From assembly GCF_028023555.1 (NCBI RefSeq), contig NZ_JAQIOY010000004.1:186001-250000 (forward strand): DNA of 64,000 nt, written 5' to 3'. The notes beneath the pieces were generated by a model that was not told where the DNA came from, did not search any database, and saw only the letters and a program-made list of their open reading frames with translations. The stretch is from Thalassococcus_A lentus. GTDB taxonomy: Bacteria > Pseudomonadota > Alphaproteobacteria > Rhodobacterales > Rhodobacteraceae. Made by a program: the position numbers and the translations under genes. Shown piece after piece: positions 34,009 through 42,944 of this stretch; within the stretch, counting starts at the first letter, position 1; each line of letters opens with the position of its first letter.

Positions 34009-34571
34009 TACACCGCGACCGGGCGCACCTCGGTCACTTCGGGGATGTAGTGACGCAGCAGGTTTTCAATGCCCATCTTCAGCGTCAGGGTCGACGAAGG
34101 ACACCCTGCGCATGCGCCTTGCATGTGCAGGTAAACGACTCCACGCTCAAATCCGTGGAAGGTGATGTCGCCGCCGTCCTGCGCGACTGCCGGACGGACA
34201 CGGCTGTCGAGCAGCTCTTTGATCTGGCCGACGATCTCGGCGTTTTCGCCGCTGTGTTCGGCATGACCACCGGCCTGTGCAGCGCCATCGGCCATGACAG
34301 GCTGGCCCGATTGGAAATGCTCCATGATCGCGCCCAGAATGGCTGGTTTCAGGTGATCCCAGTCCTGACTGTCTTCTTTTGTAACGGTGACGAAATCGGT
34401 TCCGAAAAACACGCCGGTCACACCTTCGACGGAAAACAGCCGCTGCGCGAGCGGCGAAGCCGAGGCGGCATCGGAACTCGGAAAATCCGCTGTGCCCATT
34501 TCCAGAACAGTCTGGCCGGGCAGGAATTTGAGCGTTGCCGGGTTTGGCGTGGATTCTGTTTGAATGAACAT
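34008..34571 (-). CDS. NifU-family (Nfu) Fe-S scaffold protein
   Basis: 187 residues. The N-terminal Nfu_N domain starts MFIQTESTPNPATLKFLPGQ and the C-terminal NifU domain carries the Fe-S CxxC in MQGACAGCPSSTLTLKMGIE. It transfers 4Fe-4S clusters to target proteins. ATG 34571 is chosen because it gives the exact family start. One-base overlap with the GFA gene suggests a shared message. Confidence 0.93.
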   Translation of the reverse strand: MFIQTESTPNPATLKFLPGQTVLEMGTADFPSSDAASASPLAQRLFSVEGVTGVFFGTDFVTVTKEDSQDWDHLKPAILGAIMEHFQSGQPVMADGAAQAGGHAEHSGENAEIVGQIKELLDSRVRPAVAQDGGDITFHGFERGVVYLHMQGACAGCPSSTLTLKMGIENLLRHYIPEVTEVRPVAV

Positions 34572-34665
34572 CTGGATCGCACCTTTTCTGGGGTCAGGTG
34601 GAATATGCGCTCGGCAGGGGCCAGCGTCAAGGATTGGAACGGTTCTAAACTTGCTTTGTGAAGGC

Positions 34666-35121
34666 TTAGGTGATGGCTTCAAGCCGTTCCTTGCTCAGAT
34701 CGCCGGGCACGATCGTGATCGGGATCGGCAAAGAACCAGAGTTCTTGGTCAGTTGGGTGACCAGCGGGCCCGGGCCCTTTTTGTCCGAGGCCGCGCCCAG
34801 AACAAGCACGCCAACCTCAGGGTCGCCCTGAACATGGGCGATGATCTCGGGCACCGCGTCGCCTTCGCGAATGATCAGCTCGGGATCAACGTGCTGTTTG
34901 TCGCGCATCCATTTGGCAAAGACCTCGAAATGGGCATGAATACGTTCGCGCGCTTCTTCCCGCATCACTTCCCCGACGCCGATCCAATGGTTGAACTCAT
35001 CGGGCGGGATAACCGACAGGACAGCGACGCCGCCACCGGTATGAGACGCGCGCATCGCCGCGAAGCGCATGGCATTCAGGCATTCACGGCTGTCATCGAG
35101 CACGACTAGAAACTTGCGCAT
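34666..35121 (-). CDS. Universal stress protein
   Basis: 151 residues, USP fold: MRKFLVVLDDSRECLNAMRF start, AVLSVIPPDEF, and the end VLGAASDKKGPGPLVTQL with ITIVPG. The classic GxxGx9GS nucleotide loop is altered, so ATP binding is uncertain. GGGAGA precedes ATG 35121. Monocistronic, 94 bases upstream of the Nfu gene. Confidence 0.87.
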   Translation of the reverse strand: MRKFLVVLDDSRECLNAMRFAAMRASHTGGGVAVLSVIPPDEFNHWIGVGEVMREEARERIHAHFEVFAKWMRDKQHVDPELIIREGDAVPEIIAHVQGDPEVGVLVLGAASDKKGPGPLVTQLTKNSGSLPIPITIVPGDLSKERLEAIT

Positions 35122-35247
35122 GGCGATCTCCCTTGGCTGCAATCATGACCGAGGGTTCAGGCAGTGGCAAGGACCCACAGGCCAGAACCCAAAGGCCAGA
35201 ACCAGACGGCGGCTGCCGGAATGTTCCCGGGCGGTTGCGCGCTCTGC

Positions 35248-36114
35248 TTAGACTGGCGACGAAGCGGCCCAATCCCAATACATCTCACGGACTTTCTTGG
35301 TGATCGGGCCAGACTGGTAGGAAATGTCTTCGAACCCTGTCACAGCTGTGACTTTGTTCATGTTCCCCGACAAGAAGATTTCATCAGCTTGTTCGAAATC
35401 TTCAAAGCTCAGAACACATTCATGCACGTTCATTCCGTCGGCACGCATATTTGTCATGTGCCGCGCCCGTGTGATGCCCGCAAGGAACGTGCCGTTGGCG
35501 ATGGGGGTGAAAACCTCACCGTCCTTGACCATAAAGACATTGGCGGTCGCGCTTTCTGCGACATTGCCCATGGCATCTGCCACCAACGCATTGCCAAAAC
35601 CGCGTGCGCGCACCTCGGCGAGCATGCGGGCATTGTTGGGGTAGAGGCATCCGGCCTTGGCATTGACCACGGCGTCTTCCATCACAGGACGGCGGAACTG
35701 GGTGCGACCAAGCGTTACAGATGCGGTGTCCGGTGCCATTGGGATTTCTTCGAGACACAAGGCAAAACCGGTTTCGGCCTTGCTTGGAACAATGGCTGAC
35801 GCGTCTCCATGGATGCCCCAATACATTGGGCGAATATAAACGGCGGCATCATCTGAATAGGCCGAAAGCCCTTCGAGCGCGATTTGCACCATGTCTTCTG
35901 TCGTCACGGTTGGCGTGATCATCAAGGCCTCGGCCGAACGGTTCACACGCGCGCAATGTGCCTGCAAATCCGGTGTCTTTCCCTGAACGCGGCGGGCACC
36001 ATCAAACACCGATGAACCCAACCACGCACCGTGATCACCGGCGCGCATGATCATGGCGTCGCCATCGTGCCATTGGCCGTTGAAATAGGTCCGAATATTC
36101 TTGCCGGTTGCCAT
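35248..36114 (-). CDS. ilvE: Branched-chain amino acid aminotransferase (class IV)
   Basis: 288 residues. The PLP lysine is in DAVVNAKAGCLYPNNARMLA, and GNVAESATANVFMVKDG and ITRARHM complete the fold-type IV pattern. It interconverts Val/Leu/Ile with their 2-oxo acids. D-amino acid or 4-amino-4-deoxychorismate activity cannot be excluded from motifs alone. Divergent from ccr across 257 bases. Confidence 0.86.
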   Translation of the reverse strand: MATGKNIRTYFNGQWHDGDAMIMRAGDHGAWLGSSVFDGARRVQGKTPDLQAHCARVNRSAEALMITPTVTTEDMVQIALEGLSAYSDDAAVYIRPMYWGIHGDASAIVPSKAETGFALCLEEIPMAPDTASVTLGRTQFRRPVMEDAVVNAKAGCLYPNNARMLAEVRARGFGNALVADAMGNVAESATANVFMVKDGEVFTPIANGTFLAGITRARHMTNMRADGMNVHECVLSFEDFEQADEIFLSGNMNKVTAVTGFEDISYQSGPITKKVREMYWDWAASSPV

Positions 36115-36264
36115 GGTGAGCCTTTCCTGTTTCCGGCAGCCTAGGCAGCCGCCTGCACGAGGTAAAGGGCGATCGGAACAGGTAACCTGTGGACCTGAGA
36201 CAAAAAATGCCGCGCGCGCGAAGGGTATTCTGCGGTTGCGGGGTTATAAAATTACAAAATGGGG

Positions 36265-36279
36265 TGCAAAACGGTTGCA
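36265..36279. promoter_or_regulatory. TGCAA-N5-TTGCA inverted repeat before ccr
   Basis: TGCAAAACGGTTGCA lies about 93 bases before the ccr ATG in an AT-rich stretch likely to hold the promoter. A related GTTGC-N3-GCAAC repeat lies before mcd. RamB/ScfR-type regulators of this pathway recognise TTGCA-containing sites in some bacteria, so a shared regulator is plausible but unproven. Confidence 0.4.
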
Positions 36280-36371
36280 ATGTTACTTTGTGGCGCGTAT
36301 TCGTTCCCCATCAATTCGATTCTGCAGCGCAGAACGCCCACTCTACGGCACGCAATTACAGGAGGCCCATC

Positions 36372-37658
36372 ATGGCTCTGGACGTTCAAAACGGCATCGC
36401 ACAGTACGATGCGCCCGAAAAAGATCTGTATGAGATCGGTGAGATGCCGCCGCTGGGTTACGTGCCCAAAAAAATGTATGCTTGGGCGATCCGCCGCGAA
36501 CGCCACGGTGAGCCTGAGCAGAGCTTTGAGCAGGAAGTCGTAGACACCTGGGAAATCGACAGCAATGAAGTGCTGGTTCTGGTTATGGCTGCGGGCGTGA
36601 ACTACAACGGTGTCTGGGCCGGTCTGGGTCAGCCGATCAGCCCCTTTGATGGGCATGGCGCGCCGTACCATATTGCCGGTTCGGATGCTTCTGGGATCGT
36701 ATGGAAAGTCGGCGAGAAAGTGACTCGCTGGAAAGTCGGCGACGAGGTCGTGATCCACTGCAATCAGGACGACGGCGACGACGAAGAATGCAACGGTGGT
36801 GACCCGATGATGTCACCCAGCCAGCGTATCTGGGGCTACGAGACTCCGGATGGCTCTTTCAGCCAGTTCACCAAGGTGCAAGCGCAGCAGTTGATGCCGC
36901 GTCCCAAGCACCTGACATGGGAAGAAAGCGCCTGCTACACGCTGACACTGGCCACTGCATACCGGATGTTGTTCGGCCACGCGCCGCACGACCTCAAGCC
37001 CGGTCAGAACGTTCTGGTCTGGGGTGCTTCGGGTGGTCTGGGATCTTATGCGATCCAGCTGGCAAACACGGCCGGTGCAAACGCGATTGGCGTGATCTCG
37101 GACGAAGACAAGCGCCAGTTCGTCATGGATATGGGTGCCAAGGGCGTCATCAACCGCAAAGACTTCAGCTGCTGGGGTCAACTGCCAACCGTCAACACGC
37201 CGGAATACAACACGTGGTTCAAAGAAGCGCGCCGCTTTGGCAAGGCGATCTGGGAAATCACCGGCAAGGGCAACAACGTTGACATGGTGTTCGAACATCC
37301 CGGTGAGGCAACTTTCCCGGTTTCGAACCTCGTTTGCAAAAAGGGCGGCATGGTTGTGATCTGCGCAGGTACGACCGGTTTCAACTGTACCTTTGACGTG
37401 CGGTACACCTGGATGCACCAAAAGCGCCTTCAGGGTAGCCACTTTGCCCATCTCAAGCAGGCCTCGGCCGCGAACCACCTGATGGTCGAGCGCCGTCTGG
37501 ATCCGTGCATGTCCGAGGTGTTCCCGTGGAACGAAATTCCGCAGGCCCATACCAAGATGCTGCGCAATGAACACAAGCCGGGCAACATGTCGGTTCTGGT
37601 TCAGGCCCCAACAACCGGCCTGCGGACACTTGAAGACGCGCTCGAAGCGCGCAAGTAA
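36372..37658 (+). CDS. ccr: Crotonyl-CoA carboxylase/reductase
   Basis: 428 residues, medium-chain reductase family and the usual Ccr length. MPPLGYVPKKMYAWAIRRER, NYNGVWAGLGQPISPFDGHG, the NADPH region VLVWGASGGLGSYAIQLANT and the CO2-pocket-like residues in VFEHPGEATFPVSNLVCKKG are typical. It reductively carboxylates crotonyl-CoA to ethylmalonyl-CoA, the key step of the ethylmalonyl-CoA pathway for growth on acetate or C1/C2 compounds. ATG 36372 follows ACAGGAGG. Alone in its transcript, followed by a terminator. Confidence 0.96.
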   Translation: MALDVQNGIAQYDAPEKDLYEIGEMPPLGYVPKKMYAWAIRRERHGEPEQSFEQEVVDTWEIDSNEVLVLVMAAGVNYNGVWAGLGQPISPFDGHGAPYHIAGSDASGIVWKVGEKVTRWKVGDEVVIHCNQDDGDDEECNGGDPMMSPSQRIWGYETPDGSFSQFTKVQAQQLMPRPKHLTWEESACYTLTLATAYRMLFGHAPHDLKPGQNVLVWGASGGLGSYAIQLANTAGANAIGVISDEDKRQFVMDMGAKGVINRKDFSCWGQLPTVNTPEYNTWFKEARRFGKAIWEITGKGNNVDMVFEHPGEATFPVSNLVCKKGGMVVICAGTTGFNCTFDVRYTWMHQKRLQGSHFAHLKQASAANHLMVERRLDPCMSEVFPWNEIPQAHTKMLRNEHKPGNMSVLVQAPTTGLRTLEDALEARK

Positions 37659-37696
37659 ACAAGCCCGCCGTGTGACACGGCAAAAGGCGAAATTGG

Positions 37697-37739
37697 AACA
37701 CCCGCGAATCGCAAAGAGCGACGCGGGTGTTTCCGTTTT
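37697..37739 (+). terminator. Terminator after ccr
   Basis: Ten-base arms AACACCCGCG (37697-37706) and complement (37722-37731), with an inner TCGC/GCGA pairing, then TCCGTTTT. Confidence 0.85.
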
Positions 37740-37779
37740 GGGGGCGTTTTATTCAAATTCAATGCATTCCGATTTGCTC

Positions 37780-37799
37780 CCTCCCCAGAATTGGGGAGG
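37780..37799 (+). promoter_or_regulatory. Leader hairpin containing a ribosome-site-like arm
   Basis: CCTCCCCA and TGGGGAGG pair around GAAT. The 3' arm contains GGGGAGGAG, which reads like a ribosome site 12 bases before the ATG of a 33-codon frame (37812-37913). The hairpin could block that site. It lies 84 bases before the first gene of the LuxR unit. Confidence 0.4.
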
Positions 37800-37882
37800 A
37801 GAATTACGCGAATGTTAACCAAAATCACCGCATGTTATGGTTGTATTAATTCATCGTTAACTAAATCTGAGCGAGGCTTTCC

Positions 37883-38098
37883 ATGGGACAAGATTGGATA
37901 CTGGACGTACTGACAGACCTGAAGACCTTTGCGCGCGCGAACGGGCTGCCGTCTTTGGCGGCTCAGCTCGAAGATGCAACATTTGTTGCCCAGGCTGAAA
38001 TGACGTCCCTTGGGAAGGGAAAGCCTCTTGGGATTATTGGGGAGCATACCGCAGCTCGACACATTGATCGGGCGACTGGAGTGCGCGGAAACGCTTGA
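37883..38098 (+). CDS. 71-residue protein preceding the LuxR regulator
   Basis: MGQDWILDVLTDLKTFARAN followed by GLPSLAAQLEDATFVAQAEM is a regular amphipathic helical protein of a type often encoded just before LuxR genes in Rhodobacteraceae. Its last 20 residues come from the region overlapping the LuxR reading frame in another frame, so the exact C-terminus is oddly composed. Function unknown; possibly a regulator partner. Confidence 0.6.
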   Translation: MGQDWILDVLTDLKTFARANGLPSLAAQLEDATFVAQAEMTSLGKGKPLGIIGEHTAARHIDRATGVRGNA

Positions 38099-38756
38099 TG
38101 AGTTGCAAGCTGTCATAACCGAACTGCGGGACCGGCTCGGTGTTGATCACATCGTTTATCACTGGGTCAGCAGTTCCGGCGAACAATACGGTTGCGGCAC
38201 GTATGACCCTGTTTGGGTCGCTCGCTATCTGGAAAAGGGTTATCTGCGGATCGATCCGGTGGTGCAGGGGTGCTACCAGCGGTTCCATCCGGTCGATTGG
38301 AAACGGTTGGACTGGTCCGGCAAGGCAGCCCGTGCCTTTCTGAGTGATGCGATTGCGCATGGGGTCGGCAATCAGGGGTTTTCGATCCCGATCCGTGGCC
38401 CGAACGGGCAGTTCGCGCTTTTCACCGTCAGCACGACCTGTTCCGACGAGGCGTGGGAGGTTTTCACCGAAAGCAGCCGGCGCGACCTGATCCTGATGGC
38501 GCACTACTTCAATCAAAAGGCGCTGGACCTGGAACCGGGGCGCACGCCCGAACCGGCGCCGACCCTGTCCCCACGAGAGGTTGAAGCCATGACGATGCTG
38601 GCCATCGGATACAGCCGCGCGCAGGCCGCAGATACATTATCGATCTCGGAACACACATTGCGCGTCTACGTGGAAAGCGCACGTTTCAAACTGGGTGCGA
38701 TGAACACAACCCATGCTGTCGCACGAGCGCTCAGCCGTGGTTTGATCGTCGTCTAA
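38010..38756 (+). CDS. LuxR-family quorum-sensing type regulator (solo)
   Basis: Up to 248 residues. The N-terminal autoinducer domain keeps the acyl-homoserine-lactone contacts seen in TraR: W and Y in TYDPVWVARYLEKGY, D-P in RIDPVVQGC, W in DWSGKAARAF, and G in VGNQGFSIPI. The C-terminal HTH is LSPREVEAMTMLAIGYSRAQ to HTLRVYVESARFKLGA. No luxI is in the window. The start is uncertain: TTG 38010 gives the longest form; TTG 38028 after GGGAAAG or TTG 38034 are alternatives. It may act on the operon that follows or on itself. Confidence 0.88.
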   Translation: MGRESLLGLLGSIPQLDTLIGRLECAETLDELQAVITELRDRLGVDHIVYHWVSSSGEQYGCGTYDPVWVARYLEKGYLRIDPVVQGCYQRFHPVDWKRLDWSGKAARAFLSDAIAHGVGNQGFSIPIRGPNGQFALFTVSTTCSDEAWEVFTESSRRDLILMAHYFNQKALDLEPGRTPEPAPTLSPREVEAMTMLAIGYSRAQAADTLSISEHTLRVYVESARFKLGAMNTTHAVARALSRGLIVV

Positions 38757-38787
38757 ATCGGCTGCCCGAAACCCGTAGCGCAACACT

Positions 38788-38822
38788 CTGCATTTGATGC
38801 AGCACTAATAAATAATATTATT
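38788..38822. promoter_or_regulatory. Inverted repeat and AT palindrome before the HAAT operon
   Basis: CTGCAT-TTG-ATGCAG at 38788-38802 (perfect six-base arms), followed by AATAATATTATT at 38811-38822. The pair lies 31 bases after the LuxR stop and 120 bases before the acyl-CoA synthetase start, so it probably contains the promoter and an operator of the operon. Dyads of this size fit LuxR- or PhaR-like binding; the protein is unknown. Confidence 0.45.
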
Positions 38823-38942
38823 GCGTTGACCGTGACGCTTCTCCTTGGTCAACTACGCGTAAGAATCGCGAAATATTAGCGATCTACCCGGAAAATGGGT
38901 TATGCCGATGGCTTAGGCCTGAAAGGCAAAGGGAGGAGAATT

Positions 38943-40913
38943 TTGGGGTACTTGTCTGAGGGCGCAGAGGGACTGCGTTCGGTTCCGGCTTTGTTGCACC
39001 GCAACGCGAAGGCTTTTGGCGACTGCCCGGCCTATCGCGAAAAGGAATTTGGGATCTGGCAAAGCTGGACCTGGGCCGAAGCTGCCGAGGAAATCGAAGC
39101 GCTGGCGCTCGGGCTGTTGAACCTTGGGGTCAACAAAGGCGATTACATCGCCATCATCGGTCGCAATCGTCCATCGCTGTACTGGTCGATGGTATCGGCT
39201 CAGATGGTAGGTGCAGTTCCGGTTCCGCTCTATCAGGACGCTGTGGCCGAAGAAATGGAATACGTGCTGAGCCATTGTGGGGCACGCTTCGTCATCGCCG
39301 CCGATCAGGAACAGGTCGACAAGGTCATCGAAATCCAGGATCAACTGCAACAGTTCGAGCATATGATCTACGTCGACCCACGGGGCCTGCGTAAATATGA
39401 TCACAGCCAGTTGCACCAGTTCAGCCACGTACAGGAACAGGGCTGCGCAGCGCGGGATGAATTTGCACCGGAACTGGAACGCCGGCAGGCTGAGCTGGAC
39501 TACGACAGCACCTGCGTGATGCTCTATACTTCGGGCACGACGGGCAAACCCAAGGGGGTGGTTCTGTCCAACCGCAACATCATCGAGAGTGGCAAAAGCA
39601 GTTCGGAATTCGACAATCTGCGCCGTGACGACGAGGTGTTGGCTTATCTGCCCATGGCTTGGGTGGGCGATTTCATCTTTTCCATCGGTCAGGCCTATTG
39701 GACAGGCTTTTGCGTGAATTGCCCGGAATCGGCGGATACACTGATGACCGATCTGCGCGAAATCGCCCCGAGCTACTACTTTGCTCCGCCCCGCGTGTTC
39801 GAGACACAGCTGACGCAGATCATGATCCGGATGGAAGATGCGAGCCCGCTCAAGCAGCGGATGTTCAAATACTTCATGGAACATGCGCGCAAGGTCGGGC
39901 CGGCTATTCTGGATGGGGAAAGTGTCAATGGGCTGGACCGTCTGAAATACCGTCTGGGCGAGTTTCTGGTCTACGGCCCGCTCAAGAATGCAATGGGGTT
40001 CTCAAAGGTGCGCGTGGGCTATACGGCCGGTGAAGCGATTGGCCCGGAAATCTTTGATTTCTATCGGTCTTTGGGCATCAACCTCAAACAGCTGTACGGT
40101 CAGACAGAGGCCTCGGTCTTTATCACCATCCAGCCGGATGGCGAGGTGCGTAGCGATACCGTGGGCGTTCCTGCACCAGGCGTCGAACTGCGTATCGCCG
40201 ACAATGGTGAGGTGTACTACCGCTCGCCGGGAACATTTGTGGAGTACTACAAAAACGCCGAAAGCACCGCCGACACCAAAGACCCTGAAGGTTGGGTGGC
40301 CACGGGGGACGCGGGCTTTATCGAAGATGCGACCGGGCATCTGCGGATCATCGACCGGGCCAAGGATGTGGGCAAAATGGCTGATGGGGGCATGTTTGCA
40401 CCCAAGTATGTTGAAAACAAACTGAAGTTTTATCCCAACATTCTGGAAGCCGTGGTCTTTGGCGCGGGCCGAGACCGCTGCACTGCCTTTATCAACATCG
40501 ATCTGACGGCGGTTGGGAACTGGGCCGAACGCAACAACATTGCCTATGCGTCCTATCAGGAACTGGCGGGTCATCCGCAGGTTCTGGGTGCAATTCAGGA
40601 GCATATCGAAGCGGTCAACGAAAGCGTGGCACAGGATGAAATGCTATCCGGCTGTCAGGTCCACCGGTTCCTTGTTCTGCACAAGGAACTGGATGCGGAT
40701 GACGGGGAGCTGACCCGCACCCGCAAAGTGCGCCGCAAGATCATCGGCGAGAAATTCGAAGATCTGGTGAACGCGCTCTATGACGGGTCCAATGAGATCT
40801 ATACCGAGACCGAAGTGACCTATGAAGATGGTCGTAAGGGCAAGATCACCGCGACGCTTGAGATCCGCGACGCAAAGGTGGTGCCGGCGGGTCAAAGGAT
40901 GGCAGCGGAATGA
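38943..40913 (+). CDS. AMP-forming acyl-CoA synthetase, long-chain type
   Basis: 656 residues from TTG 38943, chosen because GGGAGGAG sits five bases before it; ATG 38895 is the alternative. Adenylation motifs are intact: MLYTSGTTGKPKGVVLSNRN near residue 195, YGQTEASVF, ATGDAGFIE and the catalytic lysine region LTRTRKVRRKIIGEK. DRAKDVGKMADGGMFAPKYV differs from the normal A8 motif. It activates a carboxylic acid with ATP and CoA. First gene of the HAAT transporter operon, so its substrate may be the imported compound or its derivative. Confidence 0.9.
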   Translation: MGYLSEGAEGLRSVPALLHRNAKAFGDCPAYREKEFGIWQSWTWAEAAEEIEALALGLLNLGVNKGDYIAIIGRNRPSLYWSMVSAQMVGAVPVPLYQDAVAEEMEYVLSHCGARFVIAADQEQVDKVIEIQDQLQQFEHMIYVDPRGLRKYDHSQLHQFSHVQEQGCAARDEFAPELERRQAELDYDSTCVMLYTSGTTGKPKGVVLSNRNIIESGKSSSEFDNLRRDDEVLAYLPMAWVGDFIFSIGQAYWTGFCVNCPESADTLMTDLREIAPSYYFAPPRVFETQLTQIMIRMEDASPLKQRMFKYFMEHARKVGPAILDGESVNGLDRLKYRLGEFLVYGPLKNAMGFSKVRVGYTAGEAIGPEIFDFYRSLGINLKQLYGQTEASVFITIQPDGEVRSDTVGVPAPGVELRIADNGEVYYRSPGTFVEYYKNAESTADTKDPEGWVATGDAGFIEDATGHLRIIDRAKDVGKMADGGMFAPKYVENKLKFYPNILEAVVFGAGRDRCTAFINIDLTAVGNWAERNNIAYASYQELAGHPQVLGAIQEHIEAVNESVAQDEMLSGCQVHRFLVLHKELDADDGELTRTRKVRRKIIGEKFEDLVNALYDGSNEIYTETEVTYEDGRKGKITATLEIRDAKVVPAGQRMAAE

Positions 40914-40940
40914 CGGGCCGCTTGTTCTGCGAACATCGCC

Positions 40941-41020
40941 CCGCCCGCCATCCCGCAGGTGCTTTTGCGGGTGGACCTGCAGCCTGTGAGGCGGGTGGTT
41001 CTATGCGTATTTTTCAAAAG
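40941..41020 (+). terminator. Hairpin plus repeat between synthetase and livG (attenuator candidate)
   Basis: Outer arms 40941-40949 and 40990-40998 pair over nine bases (one G-U), with an inner GCAGGT/ACCTGC pair. TTCTATGCGTATTTTTC follows, an imperfect U-tract. The same TGCGTATTT sequence follows the hairpin before livF. It may terminate part of the transcripts inside the operon. Confidence 0.5.
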
Positions 41021-41029
41021 AAGAAGCAG
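41005..41029 (+). repeat. 26-base repeat, copy A (before livG)
   Basis: TGCGTATTTTTCAAAAGAAG then AAGCAG; the copy at 46034-46059 differs at three positions. Both copies follow a hairpin and precede an ABC ATPase gene of the same operon. Confidence 0.6.
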
Positions 41030-41037
41030 GGTGCGTG

Positions 41038-41853
41038 ATGCTGGATACTAGCGAAGGGTACGTCACCGAAGACGGACGCCAGATTGGTGGCGTGTTGATG
41101 GAGATGCGTGACATTACCCTGAAGTTTGGCGGGGTAACCGCGATCAACGATATCTCTTTTGATATTCGGGAAGGGGAAATCCGCGCGATCATCGGACCCA
41201 ATGGTGCCGGGAAGTCGTCGATGCTGAATATCATCAGCGGGTTTTACACACCGACTATTGGAGAGCTTTGGTACAAGGGGGCCAAGCGCCCGCCGATGAA
41301 GCCTTTTGAAGTGGCTCGCATGGGGGTGGCTCGGACGTTTCAGAACATCGCCCTTTTTGAAGGCATGAGCGTTCTGGACAACGTCATGACCGGGCGTCTG
41401 ACCCATATGAAGGCCGGTGTTTTCAGTCAGGCGCTTTGGTGGGGTAAGGCGCGGGACGAAGAGATCGCGAACCGCGAAAAGGTCGAGAAAGTCATCGATT
41501 TTCTTGAGATCCAGAATATCCGGAAAACGCCGGTCGGCCGTCTGCCATATGGTCTCAAGAAGCGGGTCGAACTGGCGCGGGCGCTGGCCGCCGAGCCGTC
41601 GATCCTGCTGCTGGATGAGCCCATGGCGGGGATGAACGTTGAAGAGAAAGAGGACATGAGCCGCTTTATCCTCGATGTGAACGACGAATTCGGCACAACG
41701 ATCGCCTTGATCGAGCACGACATGGGTGTCGTCATGGACCTGAGCGATCGCGTGGTCGTCATGGACTATGGCAAGAAGATCGGTGACGGCACGCCAGATG
41801 AGGTGCGCGGAAATCAGGATGTGATCGACGCGTATCTGGGGGTATCGCACTGA
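41038..41853 (+). CDS. livG: HAAT-family ABC ATPase (LivG-like)
   Basis: 271 residues. Walker A AIIGPNGAGKSSMLNIISG, signature LPYGLKKRVELARALAAEPS, Walker B ILLLDEPMAGMN, and the LivG-type C-terminal segment VMDYGKKIGDGTPDEVRGNQ. The N-terminus has a 20-residue extension (MLDTSEGYVTEDGRQIGGVL). Starts at ATG 41038; GTG 41035 is possible. One of two ATPases of the branched-chain amino acid/amide importer, with the LivF-like gene at 46107. Confidence 0.92.
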   Translation: MLDTSEGYVTEDGRQIGGVLMEMRDITLKFGGVTAINDISFDIREGEIRAIIGPNGAGKSSMLNIISGFYTPTIGELWYKGAKRPPMKPFEVARMGVARTFQNIALFEGMSVLDNVMTGRLTHMKAGVFSQALWWGKARDEEIANREKVEKVIDFLEIQNIRKTPVGRLPYGLKKRVELARALAAEPSILLLDEPMAGMNVEEKEDMSRFILDVNDEFGTTIALIEHDMGVVMDLSDRVVVMDYGKKIGDGTPDEVRGNQDVIDAYLGVSH

Positions 41854-41923
41854 TGGAGCACAGTATTCACAAGACAATCATTGACGGTGCAGGGCGCGTG
41901 GACGCCGTTGCAAAGGGGGCGCC

Positions 41924-42877
41924 ATGCTGAGCGATATCTTTATCAACCCGTTCGTGGACATGGTCGCCGCGCCGGATTTCCTGATGCAGGTGCTGTGGGA
42001 GGGACTTGTCTCGGGCATCCTCTATGCCCTGATTGCCTTGGGGTTCGTGTTGATCTTCCGCTCGTCGCGGATTTTCAATTTTGCGCAGGGCATCATGGTG
42101 GTGTTCGCGGCGCTGACGCTGGTGGGGCTGCATGCCTATGGGGTTCCCGCCTGGATCAGTGTCGCGCTGACGCTTGGGGTGATGTTCGTGCTTGCCGTCA
42201 CGATCGAACGGGTCGTGCTTCGACCTCTGGTGGGGCAGCCTGATATCATTCTGTTCATGGCCACAATCGGGATCACGCTGTTTCTGATTGGCTTTGGCGA
42301 GACGATCTTTGGCGGTGAAAACAAACAGATGATCACGGCCGAACTGGGCATTCCCACTGGTGATACGGTGTTGGAGCCCTTTGGCGGGCTGTTGATCCTG
42401 CAACATCTGGACATCACCGTTGTGATCGTTGCGACACTGTTGGTTGGCGCATTGCTGGCGTTCCTGAATTACACGCGCATGGGCCGTGCGATCCGGGCGC
42501 TGGGGGATGATCACCAGGCGGCCCTGTCTGTGGGTATCAGCCTGCAGACAATCTGGGTTCTTGTCTGGTTCATTGCCGGCATCATCGCGTTGGTCACGGG
42601 CATTGCCTGGGGCGCGCGGGCGGGTGTCAGCTTTGCCCTTGAGGTCATTGCCTACAAAGCGTTGCCGGTTCTGATGTTGGGCGGGCTTGAATCGATCACG
42701 GGCGCAATCGTTGGCGGTTTGATGATCGGCATTCTTGAAAAGCTGTTCGAAATCTATTGGGGCCAACCATTGCTGGGCGGCAATACCGAGACATGGTTTG
42801 CCTTTGTCCTGGCGCTGGTGGTGCTGCTTTTCCGTCCGCAGGGTCTGTTTGGAGAACGCATCATCGAAAGGGTCTAG
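41924..42877 (+). CDS. livH: HAAT-family permease (LivH-like)
   Basis: 317 residues, eight to nine helices. LVSGILYALIALGFVLIFRS SR, RMGRAIRALGDDHQAALSVG and ALPVLMLGGLESITGAIVGG are LivH hallmarks; the EAA-type loop precedes the last helices. AAAGGGGG precedes the ATG. Inner membrane, partner of LivM. Confidence 0.93.
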   Translation: MLSDIFINPFVDMVAAPDFLMQVLWEGLVSGILYALIALGFVLIFRSSRIFNFAQGIMVVFAALTLVGLHAYGVPAWISVALTLGVMFVLAVTIERVVLRPLVGQPDIILFMATIGITLFLIGFGETIFGGENKQMITAELGIPTGDTVLEPFGGLLILQHLDITVVIVATLLVGALLAFLNYTRMGRAIRALGDDHQAALSVGISLQTIWVLVWFIAGIIALVTGIAWGARAGVSFALEVIAYKALPVLMLGGLESITGAIVGGLMIGILEKLFEIYWGQPLLGGNTETWFAFVLALVVLLFRPQGLFGERIIERV

Positions 42878-42944
42878 AGCAGCGCGGAGCGCGCTGCATT
42901 CGATGAACGAGTGGCAGTCTTGACTGCTGAGGGGAACACCGCAA

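Noticed and set aside
36189..36371. A 61-residue extension of crotonyl-CoA carboxylase/reductase
   Set aside because: It lies in the promoter region; ATG 36372 has AGGAGG ahead and the family start.
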